From: Psychroflexus tropicus DSM 15496
GTDB lineage: Bacteria; Bacteroidota; Bacteroidia; Flavobacteriales; Flavobacteriaceae
Direction: 5' to 3'
Length of the DNA: 64,000 nt
NCBI RefSeq assembly: GCF_000378765.1
Contig: NZ_KB905343.1
Location: 66,914 to 130,913, forward strand
Within the stretch, counting starts at the first letter, position 1, and every line of letters starts with the position of its first letter. Below the pieces are notes generated by a model, which was not told the DNA's origin, searched no databases, and was given only the letters and a program-made list of their open reading frames with translations. A program made the position numbers and the translations under genes. This document shows positions 18,836-27,213 of the stretch, piece after piece.

Positions 18836-19513
18836 TTAAAATTTTGTATCCATTTGGATGTAATTGAGAAGTTCTTTTCTCACATTTTCATTTTTGAATT
18901 TTCCACCAAATTCACTGGTTACGGTGCTGCTTTCTATATCGTTGATGCCACGACTATTAACGCATAAATGTTTTGCATCAATAATACAGGCAACATCTTC
19001 GGTTTCTAGAGCTTTTTGAAGCTCCTTTACGATTTGCATGTTTAATCGCTCCTGAACCTGTGGGCGTTTTGCATAATAATTGACAATTCTATTCATTTTA
19101 GAAAGTCCGATCACCCTTCCGCTGGAAATGTAAGCCACATGAGCTCTACCTACGATGGGTAATAAGTGGTGTTCGCAAGTAGAGTAGACGGTGATGTTTT
19201 TTTCAACAAGCATTTCACCGTACTTATAATTATTTTCAAATGTTGAAGCTTTAGGCTTCAGTTGTGGATCCAAACCTCCAAAAATTTCATTCACGTACAT
19301 TTTGGCAACCCGTTTTGGCGTTCCCATCAAGCTGTCATCGGTCATGTCCATCCCTAAGGTTTGCATGATTTCATGGACATGGCCTTGTATTTTTTTAATC
19401 TTATCCTCATTAGGCATATCAAAAGCATCGTCTCTAACCGGATTTTCGTAAGAGGTAGCGACGTGATTATCGCCTATTTCATCTGTTAATTCCTTGTGTT
19501 TGTGTTCGCACAT
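18836..19513 (-). CDS. folE: GTP cyclohydrolase I
   Basis: FolE converts GTP to dihydroneopterin triphosphate, the first step of folate synthesis. The 225-residue product has the zinc and active-site segments STCEHHLLPIVGRAHV, GLSKMNRIV and KRPQVQERL, and a later cysteine in DAKHLCVNSRG. A Cys/His-rich N-terminal extension (MCEHKHKEL) is longer than usual; Met33 is another possible start. Confidence 0.95.
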   Translation of the reverse strand: MCEHKHKELTDEIGDNHVATSYENPVRDDAFDMPNEDKIKKIQGHVHEIMQTLGMDMTDDSLMGTPKRVAKMYVNEIFGGLDPQLKPKASTFENNYKYGEMLVEKNITVYSTCEHHLLPIVGRAHVAYISSGRVIGLSKMNRIVNYYAKRPQVQERLNMQIVKELQKALETEDVACIIDAKHLCVNSRGINDIESSTVTSEFGGKFKNENVRKELLNYIQMDTKF

Positions 19514-19638
19514 TTCTTTAAAATTAGTAACTGCAAAGATAGCTTTTCTTTACTTTTAGACACTCAATCTTCCTTATTTATGGGGAATTCAGCCTTAAAT
19601 TAACTAAGCTTTTGTATTTATTCTGAATTTGATTTAGA

Positions 19639-20151
19639 TTAGTAATGAATCAAAGAGTTTACTTTATCAGCTGGTAATTTATCCCTTCCTTTTAAAAAAT
19701 CGAGTTCTATGATAAAATTGAGTTGAACCAACTGACCTTCGAGTTGCTCTACCAATTGACAAGCTGCTGATGCTGTCCCTCCGGTGGCTAGTAAATCATC
19801 ATGAATAACGATTCGATCCCCTTTTTGTATAGCATCCCTATGGATTTCTATAGTATCACTACCATATTCCAGGTCATAGGATTGAGATAATGTTTCGGAT
19901 GGCAGTTTACCAGGTTTTCTAATGGGGATAAAACCTACACCAAGGGCTTTCGCTAGAAGCATTCCAAACATAAAGCCTCTGGACTCTATACCCACGACTT
20001 TATCGATCTGTTTTCCTTGCAAACCCTCAACCAATTGAGATACTGCATAGGTGCAGGCTTTGTGATCCATCAGTAAAGGGGTGATATCTTTATAGGAGAT
20101 ACCTGACTTTGGAAAATTTTCGATAGACCTGATGTAATTGGAAAGTTGCAT
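19639..20151 (-). CDS. apt: Adenine phosphoribosyltransferase
   Basis: Apt salvages adenine to AMP. It has the family motifs YKDITPLLMD, VVGIESRGFMFG, IRKPGKLP and the PRPP loop VIHDDLLATGGTASA. The ATG at 20151 is chosen (170 residues): the reading frame extends 19 codons further upstream, but the extension is non-conserved in character and runs into the promoter region between apt and tRNA-Arg. Confidence 0.94.
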   Translation of the reverse strand: MQLSNYIRSIENFPKSGISYKDITPLLMDHKACTYAVSQLVEGLQGKQIDKVVGIESRGFMFGMLLAKALGVGFIPIRKPGKLPSETLSQSYDLEYGSDTIEIHRDAIQKGDRIVIHDDLLATGGTASAACQLVEQLEGQLVQLNFIIELDFLKGRDKLPADKVNSLIHY

Positions 20152-20169
20152 GATAATTATGATTTTATG

Positions 20170-20200
20170 TTTGGTAAAAGTATAAAAAGAAATATATTTG
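20170..20200 (+). promoter_or_regulatory. Bacteroidetes-type promoter of tRNA-Arg
   Basis: TTTG at 20170-20173 is followed by 19 bases and TATATTTG at 20193-20200, an exact match to the Bacteroidetes -33/-7 elements. It ends 12 bases before the tRNA and uses the same 19-base spacer as the tRNA-Lys promoter. Confidence 0.82.
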
Positions 20201-20212
20201 CAGTCCAAAATC

Positions 20213-20286
20213 GGCCTCGTGGCGCAACTGAATAGCGCATCTGATTACGGCTCAGAAGGTTGCAGGTTTGAATCCTGCCGAGGTCA
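20213..20286 (+). tRNA. tRNA-Arg (anticodon ACG)
   Basis: A 74-nt tRNA with acceptor GGCCTCG pairing with CGAGGTC (one G-U), D-stem GCGC/GCGC, anticodon stem TCTGA/TCAGA with loop TTACGGC (anticodon ACG), and T-arm GCAGG/CCTGC. A34 is expected to be edited to inosine and read CGN codons. Confidence 0.95.
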
Positions 20287-20296
20287 CGAATAAATG

Positions 20297-20349
20297 CAAA
20301 ACATAAAAAAAGGACACGAGCTGATTCGATGTCCTTTTTTTATGTTTTG
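20297..20349 (+). terminator. Terminator of tRNA-Arg with a perfect 20-bp stem
   Basis: Arms 20297-20316 and 20330-20349 are exact reverse complements (20 bp) around a 13-base loop. The stem centre is GGACA/TGTCC flanked by A7/T7 runs. This is a very strong factor-independent terminator, 10 bp after the tRNA. Confidence 0.9.
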
Positions 20350-20350
20350 T

Positions 20351-20400
20351 ATTTTCAAAGCGGAGCTTTGTCAGGATGCGCGAAGCGACTCCTGCTTCGG
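20351..20400. repeat. Hairpin-forming intergenic repeat, copy 1
   Basis: A roughly 50-bp unit starting ATTTTCAAAGCGGAGC and containing TCAGGATGCG. It recurs at 20446 with about 85% identity. Its ends (AAGC..GGAG / CTCC..GCTT) can pair. It has no coding potential. Confidence 0.7.
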
Positions 20401-20445
20401 GAGTTCTGTCGAACCCTTCGGACCCATTGTTTATTTGTATAGTGC

Positions 20446-20495
20446 ATTTTCAAAGCAGAGCTTTGTCAGGATGCGCTTAGCGACTTCTGCTTTAA
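20446..20495. repeat. Hairpin-forming intergenic repeat, copy 2
   Basis: Second copy of the unit at 20351. Here the ends AAAGCAGA and TCTGCTTT pair perfectly over 8 bp, and the inner GCGCTTAGC differs from copy 1 by substitutions in the loop. It is followed by about 70 bp of AT-rich sequence without a feature. Confidence 0.7.
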
Positions 20496-20566
20496 GAAAC
20501 TATAATCTTAAGTTGGATTATACTATTTAGCTACTTATCATTTAAAAGTATTGTATTGCATTTATT

Positions 20567-20877
20567 TTGAAGTTTTTAAGCATAAAGCAATTACCTAAAC
20601 TAAAAATTATGAAAAATGACCACGACATTTTTGTGATGTATGATGAGAGTGTTATCAACTACAGCCAGTTCCAGCTCAATTTTTCGTTGGGTATAAGTTA
20701 TAAACAGTTCTATCCGGTTTGGTTCCATGAACAGGGGGAATCACACCACTCAACACTTCGACCTATTACAACGACCGCACGGATGATATAGATACTGTTA
20801 GCCTTGACCCTGCGCCAACGTTTGGGGCGTCATTGTACATCAGTGTTGACCCGAACGATTATGTAAATAAAAACTGA
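20567..20877 (+). pseudogene. Frameshifted ORF, unknown product
   Basis: The frame from 20567 stops at 20791, but one extra G in the run of five at 20734-20738 would join it to a second open stretch that continues as GGITPLNTSTYYNDRTDDI and ends at the TGA at 20875. The joined product would be about 103 residues with an amphipathic NYSQFQLNFSLGIS segment that could be a beta-strand. I do not recognise the family. It could be a decayed gene remnant or a sequencing error in a homopolymer. Confidence 0.5.
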
Positions 20878-21105
20878 GATGAAGAAAAACTTCCAGAAAA
20901 AGAACAGAAAAGACTGGGACAAACCTATGGCGATTGGGCACTAATAACAGGCGCATCGTCTGGAATAGGATTGGAAATTGCTGGGTGTTTTGCATGCTTT
21001 GTTTTTAATCCACTGAGCACTCAATTCTTAAAATCAAAATCTACTCTTTATAAGCTTGGTGCATTTATAGTATCAGCCAGCTTTTTATCATTTAGCTCAA
21101 CTTAG
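20878..21105 (+). pseudogene. N-terminal stub of a short-chain dehydrogenase
   Basis: Immediately after the previous stop, in the same frame, the translation contains GQTYGDWALITGASSGIGLE, the cofactor-binding N-terminus of a short-chain dehydrogenase/reductase. The similarity ends after about 40 codons; what follows is a hydrophobic, unrelated tail to a stop at 21103. There is no ATG start and no catalytic YxxxK. It is a truncated remnant. Confidence 0.7.
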
Positions 21106-21188
21106 CTCTCATATTTAAGGCATTTTATTAAAATAAAACCTAAACCTTTTCATTGGCATTATGTTCTAACCGTAAAACTTAATGTCAA

Positions 21189-21752
21189 ATGATGTACAAA
21201 TCTTATTTCTTCTTACTATTAATCTTATTGGCTTCAATCAATACCGCAGAAGCTCAAAAACGCGATAGGCGATTTCGTGGAAAGCCAGTTGTGGTTGTGA
21301 AACCTAGACCAGGCTTGCGTCCTGCCAGGGTCGTGGTTACACCTAGACCGAGAACGTTGAGTCGTCTGCCCAACACTGCAAGGCGCATTGTTTTTAGAAA
21401 TACCACCTACCACGTTGTAAACGGCGTGTATTACGTTCCTAGACGCGGAAACTTCGTACGCATAGTTCCAAGACCTGGTTTGAGAGTAGCTACTCTTCCC
21501 GCAAGCGTGTTTAGGTTTACACTTAGAGGTACTGCTATGATTTATTTCCAGGGTGTTTATTACCGAACTGTAGAGAATGGTTATGAAGTTATCGCACCAC
21601 CTTTAGGGGCAACGATACCTGAATTACCTGATGATGCAGAAATGGTTGAAATAGATGGACGCATTTATTACGAACATAACAAGGCTTTGTACCAACTCAT
21701 TCAGACCCCAGAAGGAGATGCTTATGAGGTCATCGGGCAACTTGATGAGTAG
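21189..21752 (+). CDS. Secreted basic protein, DUF6515-like
   Basis: A 187-residue exported protein with a signal peptide cleaved after NTAEAQ. The mature N-terminus is Arg/Pro/Val-rich (RGKPVVVVKPRPG, VVVTPRPRT), followed by short YxVVNGVYYVP- and YFQGVYYRTVENGYEVI-type repeats, a pattern I associate with DUF6515 proteins of Bacteroidetes. Function is unknown; a cell-envelope role is likely. Two adjacent ATG codons (21189, 21192) are possible starts. Confidence 0.75.
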   Translation: MMYKSYFFLLLILLASINTAEAQKRDRRFRGKPVVVVKPRPGLRPARVVVTPRPRTLSRLPNTARRIVFRNTTYHVVNGVYYVPRRGNFVRIVPRPGLRVATLPASVFRFTLRGTAMIYFQGVYYRTVENGYEVIAPPLGATIPELPDDAEMVEIDGRIYYEHNKALYQLIQTPEGDAYEVIGQLDE

Positions 21753-21822
21753 AACTAATGAATCCTACCTAAACCTTTTGATAAACTCATAGCTCTAACA
21801 ATTAAACATTAAAACTTAACTT

Positions 21823-22695
21823 ATGAACACTTTAAAGAAAATCACATTAGTAGATGCCACTAAAATTAGCTTTTTAGCTTTTATACTGAGTTTTTTAATG
21901 GCTTGCGAAAGTGATACTGAAACTAATTTAGAAACAGAATCCAACCTTGAAGAACTGATTATTTCGGCAGAAGATGATGCCAAAGCTACCGAAGAATTTT
22001 CTAGCATTACTGAATTTGCCTTAGATGAAGTTGCTTCCTTAGAAGCTTCTGGGAAAAATGATCTGGAAGCGTCTGAAAATCTTCCATCCTGTGCTAGTTT
22101 AGTTTTTGATGATACCACCAACACTTTAATTATCGATTTTGGAACAGATAACTGTGTAGGCAATGATGGTTTGGTAAGAACTGGAAAAATTTTGATTACT
22201 CGTAATGGGCGGTTAATAGAATCTGGATCAACTTTAGATGTAGAACTGGAAAACTACAGTGTTGAAGGTCTTGAGATTGAAGGAACTAAGCGTATTACGA
22301 ATCAAACGGAATCTCAGGGAATGCAGCGTTTCAATGTAAAGGTCAATAATGCTTCACTCACCGATTTGGAAGGTCGTGTACGTACCTGGAGCTCAGATTA
22401 CACCGTAACCCGTATCGCCGGAGCAGATACGCTAAGACCTTATGATAATGTTTATGAAACTTTTGGTAGCTCTAGTGGGGTGAACAGAAACGGTAAGGCC
22501 TTTACGAGAACGATCACCGAGCCTTTAGTTAAAGATAGGCGACTTGGCTGTTTGCGTAATTATGTTGCTGGAGAACTTCAGTATGAATCAGAAGGTCTTA
22601 CTGGACCTGTAGTTCTCAATTTTGGAGACGGGGAATGCGATCGTAAAGCTACACTTAGCTTTAATGGTATTACTCGTGAAATCTTTCTAAGGTAA
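21823..22695 (+). CDS. Putative lipoprotein, unknown function
   Basis: A 290-residue protein with a lipobox at FLMACES. The early mature region is acidic (Glu/Asp/Ser-rich, about residues 28-85). The rest looks beta-rich and has three cysteines (one in GDGECDRKATLSFNG). I do not recognise a family. It stands alone between the DUF6515-like gene and the type IX cargo gene. Confidence 0.72.
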   Translation: MNTLKKITLVDATKISFLAFILSFLMACESDTETNLETESNLEELIISAEDDAKATEEFSSITEFALDEVASLEASGKNDLEASENLPSCASLVFDDTTNTLIIDFGTDNCVGNDGLVRTGKILITRNGRLIESGSTLDVELENYSVEGLEIEGTKRITNQTESQGMQRFNVKVNNASLTDLEGRVRTWSSDYTVTRIAGADTLRPYDNVYETFGSSSGVNRNGKAFTRTITEPLVKDRRLGCLRNYVAGELQYESEGLTGPVVLNFGDGECDRKATLSFNGITREIFLR

Positions 22696-22725
22696 GACTT
22701 TATAATCGGTTTTGGTTAGTCAAGT

Positions 22726-22770
22726 GAACCCGTACATTGTATTGTTTGTCAATTAAAGGTGTACGGGTTC
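22726..22770. terminator. Hairpin between a lipoprotein gene and the type IX cargo gene
   Basis: GAACCCGTACA and TGTACGGGTTC form a perfect 11-bp stem with a 23-base loop. There is no T-run afterwards, so it may be a weak terminator or a processing or attenuation element rather than a classical terminator. Confidence 0.5.
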
Positions 22771-22810
22771 TACAATTAACGATATTAACATGCTATACGA
22801 TATTTAAAAT

Positions 22811-25027
22811 ATGAAATCCCCTAACACTTTGATGATTACACTATTGTTGTTTTGCATCACCTCACAGGCCCAAACGACTCAGGATTTAATCAACGCGGCT
22901 CAACAATTTCCTGCGATGCCTCGAGAGACCGCCGATATGATTCCGTTTGTAAATGGACTGCCCACCTTTGGATCTGGCACTCCATTCAATGATTTGGAAT
23001 ATACCATCATGGATTTTGATTACATCGATGGTGAAAATGGTGGTGGTGATGTTTTTATGCCAGTTGACCCTTCCCGACCTAGTCCTGGAAGTAATCGTGT
23101 AAAATACATTCGGTCTGTCCTAAACACAGACTTAAACGAAAATTACAGCACAGCGGACCGAGACCGAATAATCCTGGGTACCGCAGAAATAGTTGTTCCA
23201 TTTTTCTCTCGTGGCGCAGATGGTCTGGACAACGACTATGCAGTTATCCAACATTTTGATTATAATTTTGGAAACATTCAACTACGGGGTCAAGAAAGCG
23301 ACTATGACCTGCTTTATGCAACCCAGGCAGATGGTGTCGCTACAGAGGGCTATTATCTGTTTTACACCGCAGATTTTGCGAGTACCAACCAGGTAGATTT
23401 AATTGCCTTTATTTATCCCTGCGATGATTTGCAACCGCCCGTAAGTGGTAATCCTCCTCAAAATCAGACAGCATTGTGCAATAATTCACAAATCCTCGAT
23501 CTTGATAATTCTATACATTTCAGCTTTGCAAAACCTATCGACCCAAACATATCATTTCCTTATGGCGTAGTGCAATACGGAGGTTCTGGAAAAGATGTAA
23601 TAGGAGGTCTAACGGCAGATGACAATGGGAATATTTATTTAATGGGCTCTACAGATAGTGACTTATCAAGCATCGGCAACAACGGTAACGAAATTTTTAT
23701 TTCCAAAATTGACCCAAATGGTAATACACTATGGATTAATGAATTGCCTTTGCCTGATGGTTCTTTGCTATTTGATGCGGTAACAGATGCAAACTTTGTA
23801 TATGTATGCGGTCGCACGTTGGGGGCTATTCCCAGCGCAAGCAATGCAGGACGATGGGATGGTATTATTCTGAAAATAGACATTAATACTGGCGAGCTGG
23901 TCGCTAGCAACCAATGGGGAAATCCAGGAATAGATGGATACGGTAATATTGTTCTAGATAACCAAGGAGGTTTGTATGTTTCAGGCCAAGGCTCGCCCGC
24001 AGGTCAAAGCGGTACAGATGACTCTTATTTGGTAGCAAAACACAATACCAATGACCTTTCCAATAGCTGGCGAGTTATTCAACCAACCGTGGCAACAGGA
24101 TTTTCGGCAAGTGCTGAAGCCTGGGGTGGTCTGTATTTTAAAGCAGGAAGCACACCCGAACAAGATAGACTAATAGTAGCTGGTTGGTACATTGCGCAAG
24201 GCGGAGCTAACTGCTTTATTTCTATATATGATAATTTGTACGCACCCCAGCCGAGTCGTCCTCATTCTATCGTTTTCGATTCGCCTGGGGCTGAAGCTGA
24301 CTGGGTTATGGATAATGTAGTGGATAGCCAAGGGAATATTTATGTGGCTGGTTTTACATCCGGAAATCTGGGCGGTCCTCATCAAGGCGAAGGTGACGCT
24401 TATGTGAGGAAGTACTCACCTACATTAACAAATCCACAAACCTTTCAGTTCGGAACACCCAAAAGTGATATGGTACGCAAGATGGAAATTGATAACGAAG
24501 ATAATCTCTATTTAGCTGGCTACACCTATGGTAACCTCTTTGGCAACAACGCCGATGAGAGCGGTAAAACTGGAGATATTTTCGCTTTAAAATTAGATTC
24601 TGACTTTAATATTTTAGCTTCAGGTCAGTTTGGAACTCCTCATGAAGAACGGACTTATGCGGCTTTGAGCAACGACTTTTTATATTTGGGTGGAATGACA
24701 GAAGGAAATATGACGGGTCAGAACCTTGGTAGTTTCGATGCCTATGCTCTAGCACTTAGCGCAGAGGATCTGTCTGTTCCAACCTTAGGTATATCAGAAG
24801 AAGTTTTGAACATCATTAAATTATATCCGAATCCTGCTCAGCAATTCGTAAAATTATCTGGGGCTGAAGGCTTATTGGACTATACAATTTTTGACTTAAA
24901 TGGAAACAAACTTCAATTAGGTCCATATCAAGAGAAAATTAGAATAGATCACCTACAAGCTGGACTTTATTTAATTCAAATACAGAGTTTAAAGCAAAAG
25001 GAAACACTCAAACTGATAAAATTATGA
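22811..25027 (+). CDS. Secreted protein with type IX sorting domain and beta-propeller-like repeats
   Basis: A 738-residue exported protein: signal peptide ending around ITSQAQ, an N-terminal region of about 200 residues, then repeats of the form GGLTADDNGNIYLMGST and DSQGNIYVAGFTSG (SBBP-like, propeller). The C-terminal 75 residues form a type IX secretion sorting tail (LYPNPAQQFVKLSG .. AGLYLIQI .. KLIKL). It is likely secreted or surface-attached. Its stop overlaps the ATG of the next gene (ATGA), making it the first gene of a seven-gene unit. Confidence 0.88.
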   Translation: MKSPNTLMITLLLFCITSQAQTTQDLINAAQQFPAMPRETADMIPFVNGLPTFGSGTPFNDLEYTIMDFDYIDGENGGGDVFMPVDPSRPSPGSNRVKYIRSVLNTDLNENYSTADRDRIILGTAEIVVPFFSRGADGLDNDYAVIQHFDYNFGNIQLRGQESDYDLLYATQADGVATEGYYLFYTADFASTNQVDLIAFIYPCDDLQPPVSGNPPQNQTALCNNSQILDLDNSIHFSFAKPIDPNISFPYGVVQYGGSGKDVIGGLTADDNGNIYLMGSTDSDLSSIGNNGNEIFISKIDPNGNTLWINELPLPDGSLLFDAVTDANFVYVCGRTLGAIPSASNAGRWDGIILKIDINTGELVASNQWGNPGIDGYGNIVLDNQGGLYVSGQGSPAGQSGTDDSYLVAKHNTNDLSNSWRVIQPTVATGFSASAEAWGGLYFKAGSTPEQDRLIVAGWYIAQGGANCFISIYDNLYAPQPSRPHSIVFDSPGAEADWVMDNVVDSQGNIYVAGFTSGNLGGPHQGEGDAYVRKYSPTLTNPQTFQFGTPKSDMVRKMEIDNEDNLYLAGYTYGNLFGNNADESGKTGDIFALKLDSDFNILASGQFGTPHEERTYAALSNDFLYLGGMTEGNMTGQNLGSFDAYALALSAEDLSVPTLGISEEVLNIIKLYPNPAQQFVKLSGAEGLLDYTIFDLNGNKLQLGPYQEKIRIDHLQAGLYLIQIQSLKQKETLKLIKL

Positions 25028-25497
25028 TAACATTTCTCAGAAAATCTAAGATGTCTTTAGATAAGCAAAACCTTAAAAGACTTATTTTATTAATTTTTAT
25101 TTCAAGCTTGTTTACAATATTATCCCCTGGCTGCTCATCTTCTCAAGAACCAGCTCAAGAACCGATTGGTAACCAAGGAAAAAGCGAAAAAATAGACCAG
25201 CGTAAAGCAGAACGCCAACAGTTATTGGCAGACCTTAATTTAACACAAGAGCATGAGCTTGAGGTTGAGACTATTCTAAAAGACAGCCAAGAGCAACTTC
25301 AAGCCTTACGGAACAGTGGTGGTGACAGAAGAATTAAGTTTCAGCAGATGCGTGAAATAGGTCAAGGAACAGACCAAAAGTTAAAAACTATTCTTGATGA
25401 TGGACAGTACAAGATCTATGAGAACTTCAAAGAAAAGCAGAAAGAACAAATGAGGCAACAAATGGGCAATCGCCGTGGCGGTCGAACTAATCCTTGA
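25024..25497 (+). CDS. Small Spy/CpxP-like lipoprotein
   Basis: A 157-residue protein with lipobox LSPGC. The mature part is helical and highly charged, with an LTQEHELEVETILKDSQEQLQ segment that resembles the LTxxQ helical repeats of Spy/CpxP periplasmic proteins, and an Arg/Gly-rich end. It overlaps the upstream gene by four bases. A stress-sensing or chaperone role would fit the ECF sigma gene downstream, but this is inference. Confidence 0.72.
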   Translation: MITFLRKSKMSLDKQNLKRLILLIFISSLFTILSPGCSSSQEPAQEPIGNQGKSEKIDQRKAERQQLLADLNLTQEHELEVETILKDSQEQLQALRNSGGDRRIKFQQMREIGQGTDQKLKTILDDGQYKIYENFKEKQKEQMRQQMGNRRGGRTNP

Positions 25498-25520
25498 TAC
25501 TAAAATGTAAACCTGATAAA

Positions 25521-27209
25521 ATGAGTCGTTTTTTTTACATACCAATCCTTGTAACGCTATTGTCTTGCTCATCTTCTTCTGATTTGAGCAAGACACAGGT
25601 CATCAGCAAGCAGGTGGAGTTTGTGAGCATAAGTGCACCTTATGACGAAAACGGCTGGACAGAAGAAGAGGCTATTGATTACCTCATTGATAAATTCACT
25701 TATGGCTATACCGATTCCTTGTATAATGAAATGAAAGCAAAAGGGGTAGATACTTGGCTTACGGGTCAATTCAATCCAACCCCTGTTCCACAATTCAATA
25801 AGAGACTTATAGAAAGGTATCCGGTGCTTGCATTGGACGTCAAGGAAATCGGGGAGACCTACCCAGGACTTGTAGTTACCTTATATAGTATAGGTCTCAA
25901 TAGTAGGATGGGTGGCGAAAAGGCAAACTTACGTGGGAATATCAATTTTAATGAAATGTTTGGCACCACCCTGCGCAATGTGCAAGCCGTGAGTCGCAAA
26001 TGGTTCTATGAAATGGAAGGTGGCGAGGCTTTGCGGGAGCCGATGAAGGATTTGGGTATTGGCAACTTTATGGAGCTAATGTATCAGCTTCAGGCACAAA
26101 AACTCTACCGTGCCGTGTATTCACCCAATCAAGTGGAAGAAAAAATGACCGATTTCTGGTTCAACCATTTTAATGTCAGCATTACAAGAATTAATGATGT
26201 GGCTACTAATGTGTTGAGTTATGAACGGGATGCCATTAGACCCTATGTTTTTGGGCAATTCAACGATATGCTCAAAGCGACGGCGACACATCCGGCAATG
26301 TTGACTTATTTGGACAATACCAATAGCGAGGCGCCAGAAGATGCTAAGACCTTAGTGCCTTATGAACCTCGACAATTTCGAATTGAACAAAATAATGTGC
26401 GTAGCATCAATGAAAATTATGCAAGAGAATTATTAGAATTGCACACATTGGGCGTAGACGGCGGTTACACCCAAAAGGATGTAGAAGAAGTAGCGAGAAT
26501 CTTAACGGGATGGAAAACAAGTCCGCTTATCTATCCCGCACCGCCATTTATCAAAAAACGAATAGAGAATAAAATAGTAAGTGATGGTAGGTCGGTAGCT
26601 AAAGACGGGTTTTATTTTAATGCCGGTGCCCACGATGCGGGAAGCAAAACCGTACTGGGAAAAGAATATCCTGCAGACCGAGGTGTTGAGGAAGGTTATG
26701 ACTTGTTGGAACAACTCTCTAACCACCCATCGACAGCGAGATTCATTTCAAGCAAAATAGCCACTTACTTTGTAAACGACAATCCAAGTAAAACACTTGT
26801 TGACAGAATGGCATCAAGGTTTTGGGAAAGTGATGGCAACATCAAACAATTGATGAAAACAATGGTGGAAAGTCCAGAGTTTTGGGATAAGGCAAACATA
26901 AAATCCAAAGCCAAATCACCTTTTGAATTTGTGGTAAACACACTTCGCAGTAGCAATGCAAGACTCAAAGATGAAGCAGAGGTACTGCTATGGTGCAATC
27001 GTATGGGACAACCTTTGTTTTCTTATCAGCCACCCACAGGTTACCCAACTGAAGCCACCTTCTGGTTAAATGAGGCCGCCATCGTTCAACGTATCAAATT
27101 CAGTTATTTATTGGATAAAAACCAAATTTCTGGGGTGATGATACCCATCAACAATAAACGTATAAAAATTGCTGAAGCTTTTGTTTCCCCAGCATTTCAA
27201 AAACGATAA
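25521..27209 (+). CDS. DUF1800 family protein, lipoprotein
   Basis: About 562 residues with a lipobox (VTLLSCSSSSD). The DUF1800 pattern is clear: FWFNHFNVS, ENYARELLELHTLGVDGGYTQKDV, ARILTGW, and RFISSKIATYFV. The biochemical function of the family is not established. The ATG at 25521 is preferred over the in-frame ATG at 25494 because it gives a standard lipoprotein signal. The DUF1501 gene follows four bases after the stop, and these two families typically occur as a pair. Confidence 0.88.
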   Translation: MSRFFYIPILVTLLSCSSSSDLSKTQVISKQVEFVSISAPYDENGWTEEEAIDYLIDKFTYGYTDSLYNEMKAKGVDTWLTGQFNPTPVPQFNKRLIERYPVLALDVKEIGETYPGLVVTLYSIGLNSRMGGEKANLRGNINFNEMFGTTLRNVQAVSRKWFYEMEGGEALREPMKDLGIGNFMELMYQLQAQKLYRAVYSPNQVEEKMTDFWFNHFNVSITRINDVATNVLSYERDAIRPYVFGQFNDMLKATATHPAMLTYLDNTNSEAPEDAKTLVPYEPRQFRIEQNNVRSINENYARELLELHTLGVDGGYTQKDVEEVARILTGWKTSPLIYPAPPFIKKRIENKIVSDGRSVAKDGFYFNAGAHDAGSKTVLGKEYPADRGVEEGYDLLEQLSNHPSTARFISSKIATYFVNDNPSKTLVDRMASRFWESDGNIKQLMKTMVESPEFWDKANIKSKAKSPFEFVVNTLRSSNARLKDEAEVLLWCNRMGQPLFSYQPPTGYPTEATFWLNEAAIVQRIKFSYLLDKNQISGVMIPINNKRIKIAEAFVSPAFQKR

Positions 27210-27213
27210 TGCT

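Noticed and set aside
20351-20495. CRISPR array
   Set aside because: Only two imperfect copies with one 45-bp gap, long repeats and no cas genes nearby.
20567-20791. Intact 74-codon gene
   Set aside because: The protein-like sequence continues in another frame after the G run, so a frameshifted gene is more likely than a short intact one.
21816-22163. 115-codon minus-strand Ser-rich ORF opposite the lipoprotein gene at 21823
   Set aside because: The Ser/Lys-rich translation is the mirror of an acidic coding strand; no independent evidence.
22726-22770. Standard intrinsic terminator
   Set aside because: The 11-bp stem is perfect, but the loop is long and no T-run follows; it is listed only as a hairpin with modest confidence.
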